The position numbers were made by a program, and so were the translations under genes. This document shows positions 1 to 6,717 of a stretch of 11,083 bases of DNA, piece after piece; position 1 is the first letter of the stretch; the number at the start of each line of letters is the position of its first letter. The stretch spans positions 65,354-76,436 of the forward strand of contig DIWC01000053.1 of assembly GCA_002423425.1 (NCBI GenBank), written 5' to 3'. Source of the DNA: Peptococcaceae bacterium UBA6116. Lineage in GTDB: Bacteria; Bacillota; Desulfitobacteriia; Desulfitobacteriales; Syntrophobotulaceae. The notes beneath the pieces were generated by a model. The model was not told the DNA's origin. It searched no databases and saw only the letters and a list, made by a program, of their open reading frames with translations.

Positions 1-5
1 AAGGA

Positions 6-665
6 ATGGATATAAAAATGAAAAATTCTACTGGTGAGATTATTGCCGATCTATTTCAACGCTATCCGCTCCTTAAGACATGTCCGGTGGCAGCAGCGGT
101 CGAAGAAATCCTGGCTTGTTATGACCGTAAGAACAAACTGCTGATTTGCGGAAATGGGGGAAGTGCAGCTGATTCTCTTCATATTGTTGGAGAGCTGATG
201 AAAGGCTTTCTTCTTCCACGTAAACTTCATGAGGACAAACAGATGAAGATTAAGTCATTATTTCCTGAGACAGCCGGATATTTCATAGATAATTTGCAGG
301 AAACGATCCCCGCTATCTCCATGGTTAGTGAAACGGCCCTCTTAACTGCTTATGCTAACGATCAAGCAGCTGATCTCAATTTTGCTCAACACGTGATTGG
401 ACTTGGAAAGGCAGGGGATATTCTGATCGCTATCAGCACTTCCGGTAATTCCAAAAATGTAATTTATGCGGCTCAAATGGCAAAGGTACAAGAAATGAAA
501 GTGATCGTGCTTACGGGCAGGACCGGAGGTAATTTGAAAGAACTATCTGATGTTTTGCTCAATGTTCCCGCTGATGAGACCTATATTATTCAGGAATATC
601 ACCTGCCTATATACCACACGATATGTATGGCAGTTGAAAACGAACTGTTCGGTGGTGTTGAATAA
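6..665 (+). CDS. gmhA: Sedoheptulose-7-phosphate isomerase (GmhA-like SIS protein)
   Basis: A cytoplasmic SIS-domain isomerase of 219 aa. The family converts sedoheptulose 7-phosphate to D-glycero-D-manno-heptose 7-phosphate, the first step of activated heptose synthesis. Visible motifs are the phosphosugar loop GNGGSAADSLH (residues 49-59), STSGNS (144-149) and QEYHLPIYH (196-204). H59, E63, Q196 and H204 have the spacing of the metal-binding residues known in GmhA (H-x3-E and Q-x7-H). It is somewhat longer than the E. coli enzyme (about 192 aa), with extra residues around 69-105. The start is uncertain: AAGGA at 1-5 touches the ATG at 6 but sits 12 nt before the in-frame ATG at 18, so a protein four residues shorter is equally possible. 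The next gene begins 1 bp after its stop, and hddC and gmhB follow, which supports a heptose role over other SIS isomerases. Upstream context is cut off. Confidence 0.9.
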   Translation: MDIKMKNSTGEIIADLFQRYPLLKTCPVAAAVEEILACYDRKNKLLICGNGGSAADSLHIVGELMKGFLLPRKLHEDKQMKIKSLFPETAGYFIDNLQETIPAISMVSETALLTAYANDQAADLNFAQHVIGLGKAGDILIAISTSGNSKNVIYAAQMAKVQEMKVIVLTGRTGGNLKELSDVLLNVPADETYIIQEYHLPIYHTICMAVENELFGGVE

Positions 666-666
666 A

Positions 667-1374
667 ATGGAAGCAATTATATTGGCGGGCGGGTTCGGTA
701 CGAGATTAAGCCATATCGTGTCGGATGTTCCAAAACCGATGGCACCTATAAACGGAGAACCTTTTTTAAAATACTTATTTGATTATCTTTTGAAAGACGG
801 AGTGAGTCATGTCGTTTTTGCAGTAGGGTATAAGTATGGCGCTATTGAAAGTTATTTCGGACATAACTACCGAGGGATAAAAATAACCTATTCTATTGAG
901 GATGTTCCTCTCGGAACAGGCGGGGCAATTAAAAAAGCCATAAATTGTTGCCAAGAAGAGGAGGTATTTGTACTCAATGGCGATACTTTCTTTGAAGTTA
1001 ATCTAATGGCGATGAAAGCTTATCATGATAAGCGCCGAAGCCAACTTACCATTGCCGTAAAAGCTCTGAGCAATTTTGACAGATATGGGTCGGTTATTAT
1101 CGAAAACAGTGTAATTACAGAATTTAAGGAGAAAAAACCTACCACATATGGAAAGATTAACGCCGGAACATATCTTTTAAAGAGAAGTCTGTTAGCTTCA
1201 ATAGAGGAGGAATCATTCTCCTTTGAAAAAAAAATACTGGAAAGCGGGATAGTAAAAATATATGCCTATGAGAGCACAGGATATTTTATTGATATTGGGG
1301 TTCCGGATGATTACCAGAAAGCGCAAATTGATTTTGGACAATTTGAGTCAGGAGTAGGTAAGGTGGATGAATAA
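667..1374 (+). CDS. hddC: D-glycero-alpha-D-manno-heptose-1-phosphate guanylyltransferase (HddC-like)
   Basis: A nucleotidyltransferase of 235 aa that would join heptose 1-phosphate to GMP from GTP, giving GDP-heptose. Sequence evidence is the signature LAGGFGTRL (residues 6-14), the VPKPM lysine (K23), LGTGG (82-86), the metal-site motif NGDTFF (104-109), NAGTYL (165-170) and the FIDIGVPDDY tail (207-216). These match the sugar-1-phosphate nucleotidyltransferase fold. The reading frame stays open upstream to 550, but the ATG at 667 is chosen because it starts exactly at the family N-terminus (MEAIILAGG) and lies 1 bp after the gmhA stop; purine-rich GGTGGTG lies at 650-656. The 3' end overlaps gmhB by 8 bp. 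The guanylyl rather than another nucleotide specificity is inferred from the gmhA and gmhB neighbours and from the Gram-positive S-layer glycan heptose pathway; sequence alone would also allow another NDP-sugar synthase. Confidence 0.85.
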   Translation: MEAIILAGGFGTRLSHIVSDVPKPMAPINGEPFLKYLFDYLLKDGVSHVVFAVGYKYGAIESYFGHNYRGIKITYSIEDVPLGTGGAIKKAINCCQEEEVFVLNGDTFFEVNLMAMKAYHDKRRSQLTIAVKALSNFDRYGSVIIENSVITEFKEKKPTTYGKINAGTYLLKRSLLASIEEESFSFEKKILESGIVKIYAYESTGYFIDIGVPDDYQKAQIDFGQFESGVGKVDE

Positions 1375-1942
1375 GGCTGTTTTCTTAGATAGAGATGGCA
1401 CAGTAAATATTGAAAAGAATTATCTTTTTAAAGAGGATGAGTTTGTATTTATCAATGGTGCAGTTGAGGCAATTAAGATATTCCATGATATGGGTTATAA
1501 AGTAATTGTGATAACCAACCAAGCCGGTGTAGCAAGAGGATACTATTCTGAAAATGATGTTATAAAACTTCACCATTACATTGATGATGAGTTAAAAAAA
1601 TATCATACATATATTGATACTTACTATTACTGCCCTCATCATCCTGAGGGGACAATAGCAGAATATTCATTAACCTGTCAATGCAGGAAACCAAAGACCG
1701 GGATGATTGAACAGGCTGTTGCGGATTTAAATATTAATCTTAAAGAGAGCATCATCGTTGGAGACAAAGAGATAGATATTCAGACAGGGAAGAATGCCGG
1801 TATCAAATATTCCATCCTGGTACGTTCCGGTCACTTGATTAATGAATCAGATACTGAAGCTGATGCGGTATATGATGATTTGTTGAGCTTTGCTCAAGTG
1901 GGCTTTCGAGACACTATACTATGGTCAGGAGAAGGTAAATGA
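1367..1942 (+). CDS. gmhB: D-glycero-D-manno-heptose 1,7-bisphosphate 7-phosphatase (GmhB-like HAD)
   Basis: A HAD-superfamily phosphatase of 191 aa that removes the 7-phosphate from heptose 1,7-bisphosphate before nucleotidyl transfer. HAD motif I is FLDRDGT with nucleophile D8 and acid/base D10; motif II is TNQAG (50-54); the R-K pair is in CRKPKTG (106-112); motif IV is VGDKEID (131-137), with D133 and D137 for Mg. C89, H91, C104 and C106 match the zinc loop typical of GmhB (Cys-x-His then Cys-x-Cys), which separates it from histidinol phosphatases without certainty. Length fits the family. The start overlaps the hddC end by 8 bp, with GGAG at 1351-1354 and AAGGTGG at 1360-1366, so translation is probably coupled. 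The end overlaps the next gene by four bases (ATGA). Its substrate, heptose 1,7-bisphosphate, requires the kinase HddA, which is not in the window. Confidence 0.9.
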   Translation: MNKAVFLDRDGTVNIEKNYLFKEDEFVFINGAVEAIKIFHDMGYKVIVITNQAGVARGYYSENDVIKLHHYIDDELKKYHTYIDTYYYCPHHPEGTIAEYSLTCQCRKPKTGMIEQAVADLNINLKESIIVGDKEIDIQTGKNAGIKYSILVRSGHLINESDTEADAVYDDLLSFAQVGFRDTILWSGEGK

Positions 1943-3105
1943 GTAAAAGAATACTGTTTATCACACAACGTAAATTGCTGCCAATGCATGATGGGGCTTT
2001 ACTAGGCTCAGTGGGATTTTTGAAATTCTTAAAACTACTGGATACGGAGGTCGACTGTATTTCGTTTTATGACACGGAAGATTATTCAGTGGAAGAAAGA
2101 AGCAGTCTTTCGACATTATGTAATTCATTAAATTCAGTTAGATTAATTTGGAAAAGTACGGCTTTAAATCTTTCGTTTAAATATCCAAACAGTATAAGAA
2201 AATATACGAGAAATTCCATGAGGAAACTAATTCGAAGAATGTTCGCGCAAAAATCGTATGATATAGTTATCATTGATCATCTGCAAATGGCAGAATACAT
2301 TCAAGACGCAAAAGCACCTATCACGGTATTGAGCGAGCACAATGTAGAATCAGAAATCTGGGAGAACTATTCAACAATATGTAATAGGTTAATAAGGCCG
2401 ATTGTGAAAATAAATGCTCGAAGGACGCAGAAATATGAAAGTGAAGCATTAGGGTGTTTTGATTATGTCCTGGCAACAACTGATAGGGATAAAGATAAAT
2501 TATTAGCTTTAAATCCTGAGGCTAATATAAAGGTAATGCATCCATACAGTTGTTTTGATATCATTAAGGATGTGAATTCTATTAAAAAAGTTAATAAGAA
2601 AATCTTGTTTATTGGTAGTTATGGTTGGTTTCCAAATGAAAATGCCGCATTATTTCTAATTAACGAAGTAATGCCAATAATAAGGACTTTGATTAAGGAC
2701 GTAGATTTGTACTTAGTTGGGCAAGGCCCTACGCAAGGGATGTATAATCATGCAAAGGGATATGAAGACATTATTATTACCGGACGAGTTGATTCTACAG
2801 ATGAATACTATCTGAAGTGTGATCTTTTTATTAACCCGATTCATGATGGAAGTGGTGTTAATATAAAAATGCTTGAGGCCATGGGAAAAGGAATACCGAT
2901 TGTTTCTTCAAGATTTGGATTAAGGGGATTTAATAATACTGAGAATGGATTTGTTAGTGTATTCACTGATGCTCGAGCATGTGCAAATATTGTCGTAGAT
3001 TTACTAAATGATGAGAATGGAAGGCTCAATCAAAGTAAACTTGCACGAAATGCTTATCTAAAGTTTGTTGAGCCCAAGGACGATATTAAAAGTGTATTTT
3101 ATTAA
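1939..3105 (+). CDS. GT4-family glycosyltransferase
   Basis: A glycosyltransferase of 388 aa with the GT-B layout. The N-terminal acceptor half (about 1-215) contains SEHNVES (132-138), a motif common in this group. The C-terminal donor half begins with a Rossmann strand KKILFIGSYGWFPNENA (220-236) and contains the nucleotide-sugar site DGSGVNIKMLEAMGKGIPIV (303-322), with the conserved glutamate E313. There is no membrane segment, so it is expected on the cytoplasmic face. The start codon overlaps the gmhB stop as ATGA, which implies translational coupling and membership of the heptose operon. A heptosyl donor is therefore an attractive guess, but donor and acceptor cannot be read from sequence. 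The gene ends 69 bp before the convergent beta-helix gene, and no clear terminator hairpin is visible between them. Confidence 0.88.
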   Translation: MSKRILFITQRKLLPMHDGALLGSVGFLKFLKLLDTEVDCISFYDTEDYSVEERSSLSTLCNSLNSVRLIWKSTALNLSFKYPNSIRKYTRNSMRKLIRRMFAQKSYDIVIIDHLQMAEYIQDAKAPITVLSEHNVESEIWENYSTICNRLIRPIVKINARRTQKYESEALGCFDYVLATTDRDKDKLLALNPEANIKVMHPYSCFDIIKDVNSIKKVNKKILFIGSYGWFPNENAALFLINEVMPIIRTLIKDVDLYLVGQGPTQGMYNHAKGYEDIIITGRVDSTDEYYLKCDLFINPIHDGSGVNIKMLEAMGKGIPIVSSRFGLRGFNNTENGFVSVFTDARACANIVVDLLNDENGRLNQSKLARNAYLKFVEPKDDIKSVFY

Positions 3106-3174
3106 TTGCGTATACAAATAAATAGGAATATAAGTGGCTATCATTCTTGTTAAGGAAAATTAAGGGTGCATATT

Positions 3175-4917
3175 TTATGACTTACGAATGTAAGGTGCTG
3201 TCTGGATCGAATAACCCTCATTTTCTGGTATTTGAATTGAAGTGTCTTCTAGTGTTAATTTATCACAGAGTATATATAATCCTGTGTACAGAGTTTTTCC
3301 GACCTTACTTCCCGGTCTGGTGGCGATAACAGTATTATTTGTTATGTTTGCACTGGTGACATTTAGATTGATCCCTAAAGGAGAACTTATGACCGCCTTG
3401 AGATCAGGCCATTCGATATAGTTATTCTCGAATATAATTTTAGCGGTTTTAACTTCATTTTTTTTGCCAACAGCCATAATAAGTGAGTTTTGCTGTTCAG
3501 AATACGGGGCTGGGGTTTCAATTACGATATTATTATCTCTTGCAATGTAGGTGTCGGTAGGAGAAGGGTTATCTAATCTATAAGCAGGAAGGATGCAATT
3601 ATTAAACTTTTCATTGACCGTATAGGCGTGAATAGTATTATTTGAAAAGGTGTAATTGTGGATAGGCTGACCATATGGCATCGCCAGTTTATAGACATCA
3701 AAAGTATTATTATCCACAACGACTGTATCCATTTCATGCTGATAATAGCTTAAACTAACCCATAACTCGTCATATGGTCTTTTAAAGATATCGGCGTAAG
3801 ATTTCTCTACGATATAGGTGTTATTTTTATATAATCGGTTAATTCCATTGTAACCTTTTTTTGTGGCTGATTTGGATTTCATTAATTCGGCATTGGATTT
3901 TGTAGCAGAAAAGGAAATGTTGTTTTTCCAATAATTATTTTCATAATCCAGATCCCAGCAACTTAGGTAAGCGTCATATACTACGGTAGCTCGATTGATT
4001 ACATGCAAACCTTCAACATGATTATTGAGGTAGTCACATTTATTTCCCTCGAAAAATATAAAGCAATGATATAGCTCTGGCGATGGTGGCGCACCGTCCC
4101 AATCGTTGTCGCAGGTTACGGTATTATCTCTGACTTCCAGGTATTCCATTTTCTCAGATATTACACTGTTATAAGGATTTTCATTGGTAATTCCCTGGGT
4201 ATAAAAAGCATAAACAAAATTCTTTATATCGTTGCCAATAAGTTCCGCGTGAGCAATCGGGACATCGTCAAGATAAATGAATCCTTTAAATTGCTCTTTG
4301 AGATTTCTGCAGGTGTTGTTATTAAAAACAAAATGTGTAATACCAAAGTCAGAGACTGTGGGATCAATAAACTGTACTTTAGAACCGGTATTTTGTCTCC
4401 AGGTTAATAGTCTTATATTCCCTTCAAAATAGCAGTGCTCTGTTATAAAGTTGTCAAGTTTTTGGGTATTTTGGATGTTAAATATAAAGACATATCCGTT
4501 ATTTTTTTGAGTAAATCTTATATTTTGTACAATGACTTCTTTTGCTTGAACGTTGAACAAAAACTCTTCACCTGTTGTATTTGTAAAACAAAATTCAGCG
4601 TTATCAGTTGTACCATCCATAAGGATATTTTTACTAATTACTTTTGCATTAATCGAACCGGATATATAGTATTTATTATCTACTAGTATTTTTGTGCCTG
4701 AATTTAGTTCTTTACATAAAAGAGAATAGTTTAAGCTATCTTTTGAAGCGTCATTAGCAATCATTCCAATTTGCGTACACGTTTTCCCATTCATAGATTC
4801 AGAAGCAACAGCTTGAACTTTAAAGATAATTTCCCCATTTGCATAAGTATTCGGAATTAGCAAATTTATTATTATGATTAAAGATAACATAAGAGGTAAA
4901 TACTTAATTTTTTTCAT
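3175..4917 (-). CDS. Secreted right-handed parallel beta-helix protein
   Basis: A 580-aa exported protein of unknown exact activity. The N-terminus is a Sec signal peptide: basic MKKIKY, a hydrophobic core (about 7-22) and a likely cleavage after TYA at residue 26. The rest has the rung pattern of pectate-lyase-like or NosD-like beta-helices, with an asparagine-ladder motif (x-N-N-T/aromatic/aliphatic) recurring near 199, 264, 326, 364, 402, 426, 461, 497 and 526. The opening part (about 66-150) resembles the start of pectin-lyase-fold domains. No LPXTG, SLH or cell-wall-binding domain is visible, so it is probably released or held by the polymer. Translation starts at an ATG with AAGGAGAAGG upstream (4930-4921; 7 nt from AAGGAG to ATG). 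The roughly 290-nt leader contains a c-di-GMP-I aptamer and two terminator hairpins, so expression should respond to cyclic di-GMP. Lyase, hydrolase, epimerase or a purely binding role are all possible. Confidence 0.85.
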   Translation of the reverse strand: MKKIKYLPLMLSLIIIINLLIPNTYANGEIIFKVQAVASESMNGKTCTQIGMIANDASKDSLNYSLLCKELNSGTKILVDNKYYISGSINAKVISKNILMDGTTDNAEFCFTNTTGEEFLFNVQAKEVIVQNIRFTQKNNGYVFIFNIQNTQKLDNFITEHCYFEGNIRLLTWRQNTGSKVQFIDPTVSDFGITHFVFNNNTCRNLKEQFKGFIYLDDVPIAHAELIGNDIKNFVYAFYTQGITNENPYNSVISEKMEYLEVRDNTVTCDNDWDGAPPSPELYHCFIFFEGNKCDYLNNHVEGLHVINRATVVYDAYLSCWDLDYENNYWKNNISFSATKSNAELMKSKSATKKGYNGINRLYKNNTYIVEKSYADIFKRPYDELWVSLSYYQHEMDTVVVDNNTFDVYKLAMPYGQPIHNYTFSNNTIHAYTVNEKFNNCILPAYRLDNPSPTDTYIARDNNIVIETPAPYSEQQNSLIMAVGKKNEVKTAKIIFENNYIEWPDLKAVISSPLGINLNVTSANITNNTVIATRPGSKVGKTLYTGLYILCDKLTLEDTSIQIPENEGYSIQTAPYIRKS

Positions 4918-4993
4918 AATCCTTCTCCTTATTGCATCTACTAATATGCCAAATATTTGTTAATTGTAGTGGCAATATGGTTTAGTAATATCA

Positions 4994-5034
4994 GGCAAAA
5001 ATAAATGCCGCTAAACCATTTTACGGATAGCGAC
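4994..5034 (-). terminator. Second tandem terminator hairpin of the riboswitch leader
   Basis: On the minus strand, GTCGCTATCC (5034-5025) pairs with GGTTTAGCGGC (5017-5007), followed by ATTTATTTTTG. The 5' arm is identical over ten bases to that of the first hairpin, 57 bp away, and the 3' arm is nearly so, which points to local duplication. It could act as a backup to tighten repression, or exchange arms with the first hairpin. Confidence 0.68.
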
Positions 5035-5052
5035 AAGGTCATTAATAAAGGA

Positions 5053-5091
5053 AACAATAAAAGCCGCTACCATAATCATAGGGATAGCGAC
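5053..5091 (-). terminator. First tandem terminator hairpin of the riboswitch leader
   Basis: On the minus strand, GTCGCTATCC (5091-5082) pairs with GGTAGCGGC (5071-5063), about nine pairs with wobbles, followed directly by TTTTATTGTTT. It starts roughly 15 nt after the aptamer, the normal position for a transcription-attenuating expression platform. Its 5' arm can instead pair with the aptamer flank GATAGCGAT. Confidence 0.7.
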
Positions 5092-5099
5092 TAAATGTC

Positions 5100-5192
5100 A
5101 TACTGTTCGGCAGCTTGGCGATCATCAGCATTATCTGGAAGACCCATAGCTTTGCGTCCTTAGCTTTCGCTAAGTTTGCCTTTATCGCTATC
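5100..5192 (-). promoter_or_regulatory. c-di-GMP-I (GEMM-I) riboswitch aptamer
   Basis: The minus strand contains the hallmark elements in order: GGCAAAC (5180-5174), a perfect stem with a GAAA tetraloop (CTTAGC-GAAA-GCTAAG), the core GGACGCAAAGC, a second helix starting CTATGGGTC that would carry the tetraloop receptor, and the closing GCCAAGCTGCCG (about 5118-5107). This matches the Vc2-type GEMM-I consensus. The base just before CAAAC is G, the identity associated in this family with c-di-GMP rather than cGAMP recognition. The 5' flank GATAGCGAT (5192-5184) is complementary to the 5' arms of both downstream terminators, which suggests how ligand binding reaches the expression platform. It controls the secreted beta-helix gene. 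Confidence 0.93.
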
Positions 5193-5215
5193 ATATATAG
5201 TATTCAATTAACCTA

Positions 5216-5244
5216 TATATATCATAATTATCATCCATATTCAA
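5216..5244 (-). promoter_or_regulatory. Candidate sigma-A promoter for the riboswitch leader
   Basis: On the minus strand, TTGAAT (5244-5239) is followed by a 17-nt spacer and TATATA (5221-5216). Transcription would start near 5209, about 17 nt before the aptamer flank. The region is very AT-rich, so chance matches are likely, and other -10 choices exist nearby (for example TATGAT just before the aptamer). Confidence 0.45.
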
Positions 5245-5295
5245 TAGTTATTTATTAATTTTTATCCATACTTTGTATACCTTTTTATAAAAACA

Positions 5296-6504
5296 TTATG
5301 GCTTTAAAAAATATATATTAATAAAGTTACATGTAGACTTTATACGTTTCCATAATAAATTAAATATTTTAATCAAATAGTATAATGGAAATAAAATGTC
5401 CGGAAGAACAATAAGTTCAAATTCATCCTTTGTAGGTTTAAAGAGGGAAGATATATAGATAAGCATATTTCTCCACCTTGAACTAAAGTTATAATAATTA
5501 ACATTCTTCAAACGGGAAAATTTTAAGTTAGGTAAATTTTCCTTATTCGTATTCTCGCATAAATTTTCCATAACTGTATTAGAAAGTTGCCATGCTTTCT
5601 GATCATTAACTACAGATTCTTGCAATTGATCAGGAATAGAAACATCAAAAAGCACATTTAATAAAATTACTGTTTGATGTAATATTGATTTCAATTCTGA
5701 GTTATTAGCTATAAAAATGATTTTATCCCAATCTAAATTATTGTTCAAAAATTCTTTTATATCATATAACCAACGCAAACGGGTCCACATATGTTTATAT
5801 CCATGAACCATAAGATACATAAGCCAATACTCATCATCCATAACAGGTACAAGGCATTCGGTGATATTTATTTTTTGAGTGCTTAAACTTGAGGCAGTAG
5901 GAAACAGTTTTACATCAAATGAGCGGATTCTCCAATGAAGTTCAACTAAAATTGCGTGTTTATTATGAAAATATTCAAAATGATGATCATTTTTATAATA
6001 AAATTTTCTCTTGCGTGGAGTAAGCAGAAAATCTGGCGATATTCTTGTATACTCCATTAGTTCCAAAATTTTTTCTGCTTTCTCGAATTCTAAAGGATCA
6101 ACTAAAATATCGATATCGCTGGAAGGTCTTAGGGTAATGTCCTCATTAATTCTTACCGAGAGAGGGGGGCCCTTTAAGATAAGCGGCTGTATTCCATAAT
6201 CTCTCATAAAATTAACAATTCTCACTATTTCATCAGCTATTCCAACAACTTTGATAGCACTTTTCATGTATTCTTGTTGTAAAAGTTTGATCACATTTTC
6301 CGGTACTTCAGAGCTGCCAAATTGCCTCATAGCATTGTAGACAAAAGGAAATAATCTGTGGGTCATAGCCATGTTAATAACGTTATCCCATTGCAGTAAA
6401 GGAAATAACTCTTTAATTTCTGCTGCTTTATTTATATCATGAGTGCATTCAAGAACAAATTTTAGTTCTTTAGATATTTTAGGGAATGAATTTTCCTGTG
6501 CCAT
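5296..6504 (-). CDS. PF14907-type nucleotidyltransferase family protein
   Basis: A 402-aa protein resembling the NTP_transf_5 family, a group of polymerase-beta-like nucleotidyltransferases often found in exopolysaccharide and some peptide-modification loci; the substrate is not known. The diagnostic stretch is LKGPPLSVRI (110-119) followed by RPSSDIDILV (126-135), in which D130 and D132 would bind metal. VELHWRI (187-193) gives a third candidate acid, E188. A mostly helical C-terminal half follows and ends in a basic, hydrophobic segment (about 370-402) without a clear transmembrane helix. The catalytic acids appear intact, so it is probably active. The ATG at 6504 has AAGGA 9 nt upstream (6518-6514). 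It is transcribed divergently from the epimerase gene and lies upstream of the beta-helix leader on the same strand. Its link to the polysaccharide is by position only. Confidence 0.8.
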   Translation of the reverse strand: MAQENSFPKISKELKFVLECTHDINKAAEIKELFPLLQWDNVINMAMTHRLFPFVYNAMRQFGSSEVPENVIKLLQQEYMKSAIKVVGIADEIVRIVNFMRDYGIQPLILKGPPLSVRINEDITLRPSSDIDILVDPLEFEKAEKILELMEYTRISPDFLLTPRKRKFYYKNDHHFEYFHNKHAILVELHWRIRSFDVKLFPTASSLSTQKINITECLVPVMDDEYWLMYLMVHGYKHMWTRLRWLYDIKEFLNNNLDWDKIIFIANNSELKSILHQTVILLNVLFDVSIPDQLQESVVNDQKAWQLSNTVMENLCENTNKENLPNLKFSRLKNVNYYNFSSRWRNMLIYISSLFKPTKDEFELIVLPDILFPLYYLIKIFNLLWKRIKSTCNFINIYFLKP

Positions 6505-6534
6505 TTATGAAAATCCTTTCAATGATTTTAATGT

Positions 6535-6550
6535 ATTAATGTATATACCA
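6535..6550 (-). promoter_or_regulatory. Possible extended -10 promoter for the nucleotidyltransferase gene
   Basis: On the minus strand TGG-TATATA (6550-6542) resembles an extended -10 element, which would place the start near 6535 and give a leader of about 30 nt. No good -35 is seen. It mirrors the TGG-TATAAT element on the opposite strand about 65 bp away. Confidence 0.35.
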
Positions 6551-6610
6551 TAAATTCTGTGATGTTCTTATTTAATTATATTTTCAATTATATAATAAGG
6601 TTGTGACATA

Positions 6611-6626
6611 TGGTATAATTTAGGAA
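6611..6626 (+). promoter_or_regulatory. Extended -10 promoter for the epimerase operon
   Basis: TGG followed by a perfect TATAAT (6614-6619) forms an extended -10 element. The -35 region at the right distance is AT-rich and not TTGACA-like, as is usual for extended -10 promoters. Initiation near 6626 would leave a leader of about 90 nt before the epimerase ATG, within which a hairpin with a T-run lies at 6656-6680. Confidence 0.55.
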
Positions 6627-6655
6627 TAACAGTTAATTATCACATGCTGAGTAGG

Positions 6656-6680
6656 AATTTTCAAGGTAGAAAATTTTTTT
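6656..6680 (+). terminator. AT-rich hairpin with T-run in the epimerase leader (possible attenuator)
   Basis: AATTTTC (6656-6662) and GAAAATT (6669-6675) are perfect inverted repeats around a 6-nt loop, and the 3' arm runs into seven consecutive T. This is the shape of an intrinsic terminator placed between promoter and gene. The stem contains only one G-C pair, so it is weak. No known aptamer is visible in front of it. Confidence 0.35.
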
Positions 6681-6717
6681 AAAACCATATGGGCAATAAA
6701 ATAAAGAGGTAAACAAA

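Larger units (their letters stand above)
4918..5295 (-). other. Regulatory leader region between the nucleotidyltransferase and beta-helix genes
   Basis: This 378-bp gene-free stretch is fully structured on the minus strand. In transcription order it holds a probable sigma-A promoter (5244-5216), a c-di-GMP-I aptamer (about 5192-5100), two tandem terminator hairpins with nearly identical arms (5091-5053 and 5034-4994), about 75 nt of plain leader, and a strong Shine-Dalgarno site (4930-4921). No ORF of note was seen. There is no convincing terminator right after the upstream nucleotidyltransferase gene, only a T5ATA5-type palindrome near 5281-5293, so some read-through into the riboswitch is possible. 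Confidence 0.8.

Noticed and set aside
550..666. Longer hddC start at 550, inside gmhA
   Set aside because: The extra 39 residues overlap gmhA out of frame and do not resemble a nucleotidyltransferase, whereas the ATG at 667 begins exactly at the family N-terminus.
2300..2316. GACGCAAAAG inside the glycosyltransferase gene resembles the GEMM core
   Set aside because: The flanking GCAAAC, GAAA stem-loop and second helix are absent, and it lies in conserved coding sequence. A chance match.
3106..3174. Terminator between the convergent GT4 and beta-helix genes
   Set aside because: TTAAGG occurs twice as a direct repeat, but I see no inverted repeat with a T-run on either strand.
5007..5091. 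The two GCCGCTA...TAGCGAC units read as a CRISPR or mobile-element repeat
   Set aside because: There are only two copies, each an internal hairpin followed by a T-run on the minus strand, just downstream of an aptamer. A terminator pair explains them better.
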